Below the pieces are notes generated by a model. That model did no database searches, had not been told where the DNA came from, and was given only the letters and a program-made list of their open reading frames with translations. Below are positions 9,470 through 20,673 of a stretch of DNA of 64,000 nucleotides, one piece after another. Position 1 is the first letter of the stretch. The number at the start of each line of letters is the position of its first letter. This DNA is from Cephalotus follicularis (lineage: Eukaryota; Streptophyta; Magnoliopsida; Oxalidales; Cephalotaceae), in contig BDDD01002117.1 in NCBI GenBank assembly GCA_001972305.1, forward strand, positions 1 through 64,000, written 5' to 3'. Position numbers and translations under genes: made by a program.

Positions 9470-11091
9470 AAATCTAATACAAAATCCAATCATAAAATTC
9501 ATCCTTAGATTCAATATGGCATCAGCTAGGGCATGACAAGCAATTAGAATCACGATAAGTGAAACACCCACAATCTTCATCGAAATGCACTAGTTTTAAC
9601 ACCCACAAGTAAACGTGTCCAAGTGCTAAAATGTAGCCACCCTTTGAGGTGCCCAACACCGACGTTGACATAGTGTCCCACAGGTTATCGGCTCAGCTAG
9701 GGCATGACAAACTAATAACCCAGGTACACCATTCAACAAAAATTGTGGAAGGCCACGGGGAACCACTCCATGAGTTCCTACGTTCAGACCTATTATTTAA
9801 TTAAGAGAATTTGCGGTCTCAAATTTTAATTACCAAGCCTTTAATTAATTCATTGGTTTCATTACCCAATTCCAATTAATTATGGCTTTGCATGCATGAC
9901 GTGTATTTGGACTATCCGTCTTATACACCGTGGACTTATTTCTAAAATAAATCAATGGAATGACAAGGACTTTACTATAAGTAATGACTTGAGCCCAAAG
10001 TCACTACTCGGTCTTCCTAGGTGCTATGATTTAATCTATCTATTATATTCGGAACCATGCATTCATGGCCTTCAAAAGTTTTGTACTTCTTTTCTCCTCT
10101 CCTTCATATCTCCTTGGAAAGTCTTCTTTCACAAAAGAACATTACATTTGAATATAAAAATTACATACAAAATTTGAAGGAGAAATTACATAAGAGGAAA
10201 AAATAAAAATGGTGCACACAGGCACCTTATTATAGACCAGTGAATATAAGATAAATTAAATCATCCACAAAAGAAAACCAAAACTAGGTCTTGTCCTTAT
10301 AGGCCATCCATTATGCATAAGAGTACTAAAGTACGTATATAATATTACTTCAAAACAATACACAAATGCCTCTTATAATAACAAATTATAAAATTTAATA
10401 TCAGAGGTTGTTTGTAGATTAAACTTCCATTAAATTAAGCAATGATCAATTATCCTTTTAATGCCTCTAATGCAAAAATTCCAAAGTTTAGCAATATTTG
10501 AAATTCTTGTTTTAGGCGTCGACACTTTCCGAAAGCATTGACGCTTAACGCCTAAGCGTCGATAGTTCACCACAAACCGTTGACGCTCAATACATATTTC
10601 AACGCACAGGTTATCGTTGACGCTTATGAAACGCGTCAACACTTTAACCTTTAGTGTCAACGCTTAACCAAAACCATTGATGCCAAGTGCCTTAGCGTCG
10701 ATAGTTTACCACAAACCGTCAACGCTTAGCACAACCTTCAGCACTAAAAATACAGGTTATTTGAATAAGCGTCGACGCTTATCATAAGCGTTGACGCTTA
10801 AACCTGCTGTCAGTCGACACCATGTCACAAAACAACAGTTTTCAAGTGTTTGGACTTTGGCATTCCAACTTTGGCACTCCAAACTGCACCATGCAGGTTC
10901 TAAACATAAGTCTCAAACATATCAAAACCAGTTTATGAATGAAATCAAAATTTCATTCAAAAACTTAAGAACATCAAGAAAATGTAAAAGGCACTTATAT
11001 GATGAGTTTAACCATACAAACACAACAACTTATTAAACCTTCAATTAGTCATTATCTCAGGCATCAAAATTCAATTATGTATGATATGGTT
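9470..11091 (-). other. Unassigned repeat DNA, no gene seen
   Basis: About 1.6 kb between the element 1 LTR and a copia primer binding site. The short open frames here match nothing I know. The part at 9500-9850 reads like a retroelement LTR or leader, with the phrase CAGCTAGGGCATGACAA occurring twice (near 9520 and 9692). If it is internal DNA of the copia whose LTR lies at 11106-13348, it carries no coding region. It contains an array of the GCGTCGACGC type (10516-10798). Confidence 0.45.
10516..10798 (-). promoter_or_regulatory. Palindrome array, GCGTCGACGC type (about 12 units)
   Basis: Units start near 10516, 10535, 10556, 10577, 10614, 10633, 10654, 10674, 10695, 10716, 10770 and 10789. 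Steps are mostly 19-21 with two longer gaps. The cleanest unit is AAGCGTCGACGCTT near 10768-10781. The centre TCGA and the spacing match the CAGTCGACTG arrays, but the flanks differ. A single CAGTCGACAC occurs just downstream, near 10810. Confidence 0.7.
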
Positions 11092-11104
11092 GGCTCTAAT
11101 ACCA
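11092..11104 (-). other. Primer binding site of copia element I
   Basis: On the minus strand this reads TGGTATTAGAGCC, one base from the initiator tRNA-Met complement, and it lies one base from the LTR end. It fixes the LTR at 11106-13348 as the 5' LTR of a minus-strand element. Confidence 0.8.
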
Positions 11105-11105
11105 C

Positions 11106-13348
11106 TGTTGGGAATGATATACCATACCATTCACCCGGATTCGGACCAAGAGTGTTAAAATGTTGAACAAAAAATTTCTAAACATAATGCAGCGGAAGAT
11201 AAAACATAAACATCATAAATCAAGGTCCGAAACAGTGAATCCACAGGCAAAAGATCACCACAACATAAACATGATTGAATTTGCATCACCAATACATGCA
11301 ATGGTGATACACAATCATGGCAAGTTAGAGAGAGACAAGGAGATCATACCACACGGTAATGGCTCCTTCATCTTTGCCCCTTCTACCTTGTGTAGATACC
11401 CTTTGAAACCTTGAGTTCCTCCAAGTCACCAAGTTTCAAAAATGCCAACAGCTAATGTCCATAAAACAGCCCTCTATTTTCACTCACTATATCTCACTAA
11501 ACTCACTAAAAGAAGATTGGGATTGACAAGTGTTGTCAATAACAATCCACCCTAGGTTAGCTTCAAAGTAGGTGAAAAAAAAATGAGAAGGAATAAGCTC
11601 TATCTGTGTGTCTCACGTTCAACACTCTATACCTAGCAAAACACTTGACCAATATATGCCAATCCAATTCTCTCTCTTGGTTGCATGCCATAAGCCCCGC
11701 TTCTAGCGCCCCACAACCCCACTCATGCATATTTTTGGATCATCATGTTTTCTCTACAGAGAACATGACCCCATGATCCCAAAACCATGATCCCATCATG
11801 CTTGGACAGGAGAAAATCCGCTGGGAGTGGGAGGGAGAATCGCGCTTATGTCGCGTGCCCGCAAAAGGCACCCACGTTGCCGCTTTAAGCATCTATGCTT
11901 TTCCAAAAGCGCTGACGCTTAGATGGGCTAAGCGTTGACGCCTTTACACAAGGCATTGACGCTTAGACGTGGTTGGGCGTCGACGCTTTTCAAAAAGTCG
12001 TCGACGCTTTGAAGGCTGGTCAAGCATATTAAGTCCAACTCTTATTTAAATGAGTCCAACTCATTTTAGTGATACCACATATCGCTTCGGATATTGATTA
12101 AGTAAGATCAAGCAAATGTGTTTCCACAAACTGCAAAATCCACATATCCGATATTTTATTTTATACATTTCACCAAGACTTAATATGTCCAACATATTTA
12201 TGAACTAATCATTATCAGGCAGGGACTCTATAAAATCTCGGTTATAATTTGTTGTGTTCATAAATTACCGAAATGCCCACAGGGTTCGGTTAAGCCATTG
12301 TAAATAGTCTCGGACCTATTTAAATGCTCTCACAATAATATCCAAAATTATCCAGATGGGAAAAATTAATCTAATCAATTTTTCCATAATTTATTACACA
12401 CCTCCGTAACGTGTGACTTTCTAAATTTTCGGTTGACGTGTACTATAATCCCTTGTCATACTTGGCCCCAAATGAGGTCTACAGTAAGGATACATGTCAA
12501 CCCTAGATAATACCTCAATGCCTAAAATATCAGATCACTACTAGGACCTCTGGTTGACTCTCCGAAAATCTAATTTCCAGTCCACCTAAAACTTGGCCAA
12601 GGATTTCTATAGTCCATAGTACAATCAGACAATGATAGAGCCGATCAGCTTTGCTCAGGTGTGACAATTCCTTATTGCGCACTTGCTTACATTCATATAG
12701 ATTCAATCATACCCAAACACCACCCGATTGCTAGCACTGCGAAAGAATTGGGTAAGGTGGAGATCAAAGTATAAACGTCTCCATACAATATAGAGCAGTC
12801 GCTGAGGTCTAAGGATCAGACGAGTTCAAAAGCTCACTAAATGACTAGCACTTATACACAACCGCAACAAGTAGGAGTTACGACTGACACGAGAATAGAG
12901 ACTATCCTAATAGTGTCTCCTACAAGGGTCCAGTTCAGTGTAGACGCTCCCACTGTGCACCCCGTATTTGCCCTAGTGTCTCAACACAGATGGTAGTGAG
13001 AGAATCCATCCTCCAATTCCAAAAGCAGGCAACATACGCACAAGTCTATCCGGTTCACTAATGCCCACAATCTGAACCTATGACTTGGAACTAATTTCGA
13101 CATGAGGAATTAGGTAGCCAATCTCACTGCCTCCATGCTTGGCATCCAACCTTATGTCAGGGCATCGCAAGTGCAAGTAGGGAAATATTAAACTACTTCA
13201 ATTATGTGATAAAACACAAGTGATATTTCCATAAATAATACAAACAAAGTAGCACGTGTCATATATCAGGAATAAGATTGTTTATACACAAAGATAGATA
13301 CAATACAAAAAACCCATCCAATGGCTTATCGGGTCATCATATCTAACA
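11106..13348 (-). repeat. 5' LTR of a minus-strand Ty1/copia element (I)
   Basis: On the plus strand it starts TGTTGGGAATG and ends ATATCTAACA, giving TG...CA termini, 2243 bp. The outer part (about 12420-13348) is recognisably related to the LTRs of copia A (24100-25021) and B (43200-44133), with shared phrases such as CGCTCAGGTCTAAGGA-like strings. It carries an array of the GCGTCGACGC type at 11909-12007, which the A and B LTRs lack. The matching 3' LTR is not in the window. Confidence 0.75.
11909..12007 (-). promoter_or_regulatory. Palindrome array, GCGTCGACGC type, in copia I LTR (5 units)
   Basis: Units start near 11909, 11932, 11953, 11977 and 11998 (steps 23, 21, 24, 21). Examples are GGGCGTCGACGCTT and AAGCGTTGACGCC. 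Some differ only by C to T at the central CG. Confidence 0.7.
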
Positions 13349-13521
13349 GTGATGCCATTTGCAAAGAGCAAATATGATGGCAGCAAACTCAAGAGCATGC
13401 ACCGAGTAGTTCTCTTCATGAGGTTTTATCTTCCTGGATGCATAAGCTATCACTTTACCATGCTACATAAGGACATATCCAAGTCCTTTCCCTGAAGCAT
13501 CTATATAAACCATGAAGTCTT
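13349..13521 (-). pseudogene. pol: Ty3/gypsy RNase H fragment (element H)
   Basis: On the minus strand it encodes the start of the gypsy RNase H domain, with [12 protein letters not shown] and [19 protein letters not shown]. These are the same landmarks as in elements C, D and F. It is cut on both sides: by the copia I LTR on the left and by the LTR of element C on the right. It is a remnant of an older gypsy element into which both inserted. Confidence 0.8.
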
Positions 13522-14804
13522 TGTCACACCCCATTTTTTCTTTTCATTTGGACAACATATGTGGTGATATCAGTTATAAGTAATAATCGAGCATTCAACA
13601 TTTAACAAATTTCAACAACATAAGCGGAAACATTCCAATACTGGATTATAAAATTTATCCGTACGCAGCCCATACTACGTGCTTATACACTACTAACAAT
13701 TATCCTTTTACATATTGGAAATGTAAAACAACAACAACGGAGTGTGATCGTTCATTTCAATACAAAACATAATGAATAACAACCTTAACAAAATAGAAGC
13801 TCTCCAATAAAGCTTCAGCAGCACTTCCCCGAATACCTTCACTTGATCTGAATTGTAGGGGGTTAGCCGTTGTCCTCACTTGGCTAAGTAGGAAAAAAGC
13901 ATGATAAAGAATATATAATTGTAACATGCATGTCAGTTATCTGAAATAACATATATATAAGTATTCCAATATATATAAGCAATCATGCCAAGTGGCCATA
14001 GACAATACAATTCAGGAATCCCGCACAAGGGTAAAATTAATCAATACAGTGGTTTGGGTGTCACATGTCACTAACTCCTAGCACCAACTGCGCACCACCT
14101 AACTATCACCCTACACTCCGAAGGTGATAGATCATGTCAATTATGCTAGCAATTAGCGGGCATGTAACAATCAGGATCTGCATTGCAGATAAGTGTGGTG
14201 GAAACTCTAGCCAACTCCTGGCACATAGGACCACCCCGTAGCCAGTGATGTCTCCTGTCACTCGACTAACGACTATAACATAGACAAACAATTCAATCAA
14301 TCCAGTTGCAATTTTTCATATCTATAATATGCAATATAAAGTTGTTTTCTTTTGAAACATATAAAAGTTCAATAATCGTACCTCTCGTTGGAGGAAACGA
14401 TATTCAGTACAATAGTTGTGCCTCTCAAATGAGGAATATTTGATAATCATTAGACACTAAGTTTTCGTTTTGAAAACAATAAAGCAAACCCATCTTTGTG
14501 CTTATAGCACTAGCTGGTTCAACCATTAATATTAAGTGTAAAAATAGTATTCATGAGCACTTAACAACTATACAGTATAAAAAAAACAGCAGCGGAAGAA
14601 TGAATTCAAGGGTTCAACAAGATGTTAGCATACCCTAGTCATTCTTTCACAACTTCTTACAATGAGTGCATTAGTTGTTTACTTTCTGTAATATAACTAC
14701 CTAAGGCTAAGATTTACTGTTACAATCATCCCATGTGGAGGCCAGGGTAATTACACACAATTATAAGCCTAACAGCAGCTAATTTTTGTATTTTGTCACC
14801 TAAC

Positions 14805-14909
14805 AGTCGGCTGTTCATAAGAATAGCCGGATGTTTTAAATAGGACTATTTGTCGTTAACAGCCGACTGTTTACATTGAGTAGTCTACTGTTGGGATTAA
14901 ACCGGCGAT
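14805..14909 (-). promoter_or_regulatory. Palindrome array 1 in gypsy C LTR (about 6 units, eroded)
   Basis: Units start near 14805, 14824, 14842, 14861, 14882 and 14901, with steps of 18-21. AGTCGGCTG and AGCCGACTG are clear and the others are diverged. The same array in element D lies at 26704-26814. Confidence 0.65.
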
Positions 14910-15781
14910 TGTTTTTGTGCAGAATCGCTAGGCAGCAGTTTAATAAAACAGGGTATACATGCTCACAATCAATTCCAACCAATCAATAACATGCAATCAT
15001 ACAGAAATCGTCCAGGCATGATATACATATTATATCTTCTAAAACATGTCAATTTGATTCTTCTCTTTGTGTTCAAAACTCTTTACCCAACTCCAATTTC
15101 CAGGAATTTAATCTACTTGCATGTAAATAGTAGGTGTAAACATTAAAATCAGTAGGTTTATGAGGTGGTTAAGTCATGATAAAAACAAGTGAGGTCGAAT
15201 CAGTATCTTACCACTGAAAATCTAAGCTCCAACTCACTTTGTACACTGCAACCTCAACATGCAAAGTTCCAGAAATCTAATCCAAGAGCTGGATGTTAAC
15301 AGTAGCTATATGCATGTATTTATGCCTACCTAGAACTTGTATATCCATACACCAGTAACATAAGTCGATCTAAGATCTTACCAGATGATTTGAGCCCCAA
15401 ACTCCACTTTGAAAACTCTCTGCATCAACTTACCAACAGCTATTGCCCAATGCGTTTCCTTCTCTCTCAAGTGTTTCCAACACTCCTTTCCATTCCTCAG
15501 TAGCAGATATAAAGGTTTCAAAACCTTAGGACTCGTCAGATTCCATTAATTCAGCCTTCTCCCTTCTCTCTCTCTATCTCATGCACGTGTCTTTCTTTGC
15601 TATTTCTCACCTGTTTTTGCAGGTTGCAGGTCTGCAGGTCTTGCAGAAGGAATAGAGGACATGCAAGGCATCACCCTTGCATGTTGTTACAGTTGGTGGC
15701 ATGCATACAACACCTGTCCATTGTATGCCACACCTCTGCTCTGTCTCGCGCCATGCACAGACACTTGTCTTGTGCCTTGTC

Positions 15782-15908
15782 AGTCGACTGTATTTACATG
15801 GCAGTCGACTGTCCACTCCACGAACCAACCAGTCGACTGATCCCCTGTGATAATCGGTTGTTCTTCCATAAACTAGGCAGTCGATTGTTACCCTATGACA
15901 GTCAGCTG
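15782..15908 (-). promoter_or_regulatory. Palindrome array 2 in gypsy C LTR (6 units)
   Basis: Units start at 15782, 15803, 15831, 15852, 15879 and 15900 (steps 21, 28, 21, 27, 21). The first two read CAGTCGACTG exactly. Read along the element, the array lies about 270 bases upstream of the conserved GATATAAAGG site (15506-15515). Confidence 0.75.
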
Positions 15909-16100
15909 TCGGTGGCTGATTTTTGTTACTTAAGCCTATTCCCTCAATAAAAACCCTAATCAAAATTCATATAACAAATGGAAATTGAAATTAAATGTAA
16001 GTGCATATTTTATTCATCAAGAGTACAACATACACGATTTGCAAATTGCGGTTATTACATTCCCCACACCTTAAAGAAAATTCATCCCCGAGTTTAGCCT

Positions 16101-17959
16101 TTACATTCCGAACAAGTGAGGGAACGTTTCCATCATATCAGCTTCACGCTCCCAGATCGCCTCCTCGACCCCGTGAAACCGCCACAATACTTTTACCATA
16201 GGAATTGTCTTATTCCTCAGTACTTTCTCCTTTCGGTCCATAATCCTCGTCGGCCTCTCTTCATAAAATAAGTTATCACTGATGAATCTAGGGACGTAGC
16301 TCAATATGTGAGATGAATCGGGTAAGTATTTCTGTAACATGGAAACATGGAATACGTTATGAACATTCGACAAACTGGGCGGTAGTGCAAACTGATATGC
16401 CACTTCCCGCACTCTCTCCAGTATCTCATAAGGTCCAATATACCTTGGAGCCAACTTCCCCGTGAGGCTAAAATGGTGTATCCCTTTCAAAGGCAAGATC
16501 TACAGAAAAACATGATCCCCCTTCTCGAACTCTAGCTTTCTCCTCTTTACATCGGCGTAACTCTTCTGTCGGCTCTGTGTAGCTAGTAGTCTCTTCTTGA
16601 TCATTTCCACTTTATCAGTAGTCTCTTGTACTAAGTCTTGTCCCAGCACTTGTCTCTCACCTACCTCGTCCCAACAGATAGGCGATCTGCACTTTCTCCC
16701 ATCCAAGGCTTCATAGGTAGCCATTCCAATGCTTGTGTGAAAGATGTTGTTGTAAGAGAACTCAATCAATGCCAGATGCTCCGCCCAACTCCCAGCAAAA
16801 TCAATCATACAAGCTCGCAGCATATCCTCCAGAGTCTGAGTGGTACACTTGGACTGTCCGTTGGACTGTGGGTGGAACACAGTACTGAAGTTCATGGTTG
16901 TTCCCATCGCTGCTTGGAATTTCTTCCAGAACCTTGAAGTGAATCTAGCATCACGGTCACAAACAATACTGACCGGTACTCCATGTAATCTCACTATCTC
17001 CCGGATATACAATCGAGCCACTTCTCGATAGAATACATCATTTTCATTGGAAGGAAGTGAGCATACTTAGTGAGACTGTCCACTACAACCCACACTGCTT
17101 CATGCTTATTCCGTGACCTCGGTAATCCCGACACAAAGTCCATGGTCACATGCTCTGATTTCCACTCAACCACTGGTAACGATTGTAGCAGTCCTACAGG
17201 TTTCTGATGTTCAACCTTCACCCTCTGACAGGTCAAACATCTTGCTACATATTCAGCAATCTCTCTTTTCATACCACTCCACCAGTAGTTCATTTACAGG
17301 TCATGCCACATCTTGGAACTTCCATGGTGAACACCGTATTTTGACTTTTTGGCTTATTGCAGTAGCTCATCCCTGATGCTCTCGTCATCCGGAACACATA
17401 TCCTTCCTCGGAACCTCAATATCCCATCAGTATGGATGGAGAATTCAGAATCAGTGTCTAGGTTCTCACGAATACTCCATAACTCAATATCACTGTACTG
17501 AGCAGTCAGAATACGCTCCAGAAGTTCTGGTTGTGCTCTAAGATTTGCCACAATAACTCCTTGGGAAACCATGAACGGATTCCATCTCTTAAATTCCTCC
17601 AATAGCTTCCACTGTGAAACCATTACTCTAGCAATCATTGCCTTGCGACTCAATGCATCTGCCACTACATTCGCCTTGTCTGGGTGGTATTGAATGTTGT
17701 AGTTATAGTCTTTAAAGAACTCCACCCATCGTCTGTGCCTCATGTTGAGCTCCTTCTGGAAAAACAAATACTTTAAACTTTTATGGTCAGTGAAGATCTC
17801 AAATTGGGCACCATAGAGGTAGTGTCTCCATTTCTGCAAAGCGAATACTATGGCCGCCAACTCAAGATCGTGTACAGGATAATTTTCTTCATACGGCTTT
17901 AACTTTCTCGATGCGTATGCAATCACCCTACCATGTTGCATAAGAACGTATCCCAATCC
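16101..17959 (-). pseudogene. pol: Gypsy C pol: RNase H, integrase, chromodomain-like end
   Basis: On the minus strand from right to left: RNase H ([41 protein letters not shown]) at about 17600-17959; integrase zinc-binding part (YWWSGMKREIAEYV, CLTCQRVK) around 17200-17290; integrase core ([25 protein letters not shown]) around 16500-17180; and the C-terminal part (LAPRYIGPYEILERV, then KVLWRFHGVEEAIWERE) at 16101-16496. That ending is the chromodomain-type tail of Tekay chromoviruses, thought to guide integration to marked chromatin. Close kin of element D pol. Broken in several places; not functional. Confidence 0.85.
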
Positions 17960-19365
17960 TGTAACACCCCCGGACGGCAAGAGTCGTTACAGGTCATAAT
18001 ACAGAATCTATCATAACATAACATATCTGGATATAAACATAACTTCTCAGCCAAAACATGGCGGTCATAGCATAACTGACAATTAAAAAGTTAACAATTT
18101 CTGAAAACTTAAACATATTCCAGTTCAAAACTAAAACATATGTATCTTATTGTTCATGACCATTCATATAGAAAACATAACGGGATCACACTCCTAGGGA
18201 TCCAAAATATAAGGTAATCATCTCTCGTTCACACATTCCCCCGCTGCTCCTGATAACCTGCCTCATGGTAAAAAAAACCGCGGCTGAGCAAACCTCAATA
18301 CCGATAAGGGAATTAAAATAGTAAACAATAAATTTTAAAACCAATAAGATTTCAATAATTCTCATAACAGAAATCTTAAGCAATTAAAAACAATTAAACA
18401 TTCATAAAGTCACAATTGTACTTTCATAAAATCCATAGAACTTTTGAAACATTTACGAAACATTACAAAACATCATATCACGATTCATAAGTCATACTGA
18501 GCCACATACATATCACATAACATATATTTGGCAAGGGAGGCGCTAATTCCACATGCCCACTAGAATTGAAGTGTACGGCACCGCACAGGTCAATTCTCAC
18601 ATATCACATATCATATACTAGAATTGATTCATACGCCTCTATCATACATAGCGGATCCATAAATCCACCTCATGGGATTTATTCATAACATTCAGAGATG
18701 CCGTAGACTAATCACACCGCTACGGAAGTGCCATGTCCCCGTGCCAGGCCTACGACATGCCTATGGTTCGCCCCATAGGTGGGTACAATACTCAATATTC
18801 AATCATTTCGAAAACATTGATTTATCAAAATCAATTTAAAAACACATCAATATGCTTTCACAAAACATATTTGAAAATCGTTCACAACGGTATCCTAACA
18901 AACATTTCATAGTCAAATCATCAACTCATTTATACTTTGCTATAAAGAGGTGATCATAACATATTGTAACATATCGTATCATATGAATAAAGTCGGAATC
19001 ATTCATAAATGTCAAAACCCAACTTCATTTTTGAAACATGTCAAAACCATAAAACATTACCAAGTTCATAAACGAAGAAGCATAGCAATAAGCAAAACTG
19101 ATTTATTTTGATAAAATCATATGAGTGTATCAAGGAACGAAGTATCCGTACCTTATAAGTTCACAAAAGCACTTACGGATAGATGATTTAAGTCAAACTC
19201 CCCTTGAAGCACAAAAATCTAAAAGCCACCCAAAACCATTCATATAAGGGTCTAAGAAACATCAGAGACATTAACAGTCTTCTAACAGTGTTTAGAAACG
19301 ACCCGGATTGATTTGAGGAACCGACGAATCAAAACAGTTGAAAACAACACTTTTTTGGGCAAAAC

Positions 19366-19570
19366 AGCTGACTGTTACAGAGCACCAGCCGACTGGGAAA
19401 GCTTGGCAGTCGACTAATCACAAGGGCCAGCCGACTACACAAGACAGACTACAGCCAGTCGACTGTCACATAGATCCAGTTGACTACACAACCCAAGACA
19501 GTCGACTGTTTTCATATGGCAGTCGACTACTCATCCAATCCAGCCGACTGTCCCCAAGAACAGCCGACTA
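19366..19570 (-). promoter_or_regulatory. Palindrome array in gypsy solo LTR (10 units)
   Basis: Units start at 19366, 19387, 19408, 19429, 19457, 19478, 19500, 19521, 19542 and 19562. Steps are 21 or 20-22, with one of 28. Both AGCCGACTG and AGTCGACTG forms occur. A weak TATA-like site (CATATAAGGG on plus, 19241-19250) lies downstream in the element's direction. Confidence 0.8.
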
Positions 19571-19732
19571 TTCTGGACGACAGAACATCAGGAATTTCGA
19601 CATTTTAATGCAGAAACTGGTTTAAACGAAAACGACATTTTAACAGCCGTGTGAATTTGATGAGGGTTGGGAGAGGATTACGGGAGAAGAGAGGGAAGAA
19701 TAGGAAAGAAAGGAAGAAAAAGAAAGAAAAGA

Positions 19733-19758
19733 AAAAAGAAAAGAAAAGAAAAGAAAAA

Positions 19759-19797
<39 letters not shown>

Positions 19798-19825
19798 AAT
19801 AAAATAAAATAAAATAAAATAAAAG
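19733..19825. repeat. AAAT/AAAAT microsatellite
   Basis: A run of AAAG, then AAAT, then AAAAT units inside the solo LTR. Shorter relatives sit at the same LTR place near 56150-56195 and 63680-63710, so it is an expanded family feature. Confidence 0.85.
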
Positions 19826-20068
19826 GATTTTAAAATAAAAAGTAATTGTTTTAATAAAATAAAATTTTGATTTAATAAAATAAACCCAAACCCAACATTG
19901 CATTATCACAACCAAAAATTTAGGCTAGTATCGGCCAGTCCAAATCACATAGGCCCAAAACATAGGCCAACCGGACTTTAAAATTAACAAAATTAAAAAT
20001 CCCGAAATCAAACACATAAAAAGTTCGTAAAAAAAAACGCTTACGAACAAGCAGGGTATTACAAATCC

Positions 20069-20673
20069 CTTCCCAGAAGCATCAGTATAGACAGTGAAAC
20101 CCTCATTACCCTCGGTAATGCCAACACTGGAGCCGAAATCAACCGACTCTTCAACTCTTGGAAACTTGCCTCACAAGAATCATCCCACACAAAACTTGAC
20201 TTCTTATGAGTCAACTGTGTCAATGGTGTAGCAAGCTTCGAAAACCCCTCGATGAATCTTTGGTAGTATCCAGCCAATCCCAAGAAGCTATGAACCTCAG
20301 TAACGCTCCTCAGTTGGGGCCAATCAACAATACTCTCTATCTTCGATGGATCCACCGACAATCCTTCACTTCAGTCTGATGGAACCTTTGTCCAGAAGGT
20401 CCTATAACTGTAATTTCAACTCCTTGAATTCGATCGGTGCCATACTGTACAATGTTATGAAACTGGAGCTGTTCTCGGTAAAAGGTCAGTAACAAACTTC
20501 GTTTCCCAGTCAACTGGTAATGATGTAATGTCCCGAGGAAAAACATCTTCGAACCCACATACCATTAGAATATCCTCCAAACTCGGTTGCCATCTATCGG
20601 TATCTATCAAATGTGTAATGTATCCCTGGCAACCCTCTCTTAGTAGTCTATCTGCGAGTCGTGCTGTAATCAT
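20069..20673 (-). pseudogene. pol: Gypsy C pol remains: RT end and protease-RT linker
   Basis: Minus-strand pieces show the RT thumb/connection region ([40 protein letters not shown]) and, further right, the segment before RT (YITHLIDTDRW, VFPRDITSLPVDWE, DLLPRTAP). The RT palm with its catalytic motif is not recognisable. Together with the piece left of the solo LTR this is one broken pol. Confidence 0.75.

Larger units (their letters stand above)
13522..16059 (-). repeat. 3' LTR of gypsy C
   Basis: Plus-strand termini are TGTCACACCCC and GCGGTTATTACA, 2538 bp. It shares many blocks with the element D LTRs: CCATACTACGTG near 13671, the TTAGCC/GGCTAA stem (13863-13887), two palindrome arrays and GATATAAAGG near 15506. 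A purine-rich tract, AAGGTGTGGGGAA on the minus strand, abuts it at 16060. Confidence 0.85.
17960..20063 (-). mobile_element. Ty3/gypsy (Tekay-like) solo LTR inside pol of element C
   Basis: Plus-strand ends are TGTAACACCCCC and GCAGGGTATTACA. A perfect 5-bp duplication AATCC flanks it (17955-17959 and 20064-20068). It is 2104 bp and of the same family as the F LTRs and the solo LTR at 1687. It contains the CCTATGG/CCATAGG stem (18760-18779), a palindrome array (19366-19570) and an A-rich simple repeat (19733-19825). No internal DNA is left. Confidence 0.9.

Noticed and set aside
9896-10177. 93-residue open frame as a host gene
   Set aside because: No recognisable domain, surrounded by repeat DNA, and plant introns or a promoter cannot be argued from it.
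19640-19915. Tyr/Leu/Phe-rich membrane-like frame
   Set aside because: It is the AAAT microsatellite read on the other strand.
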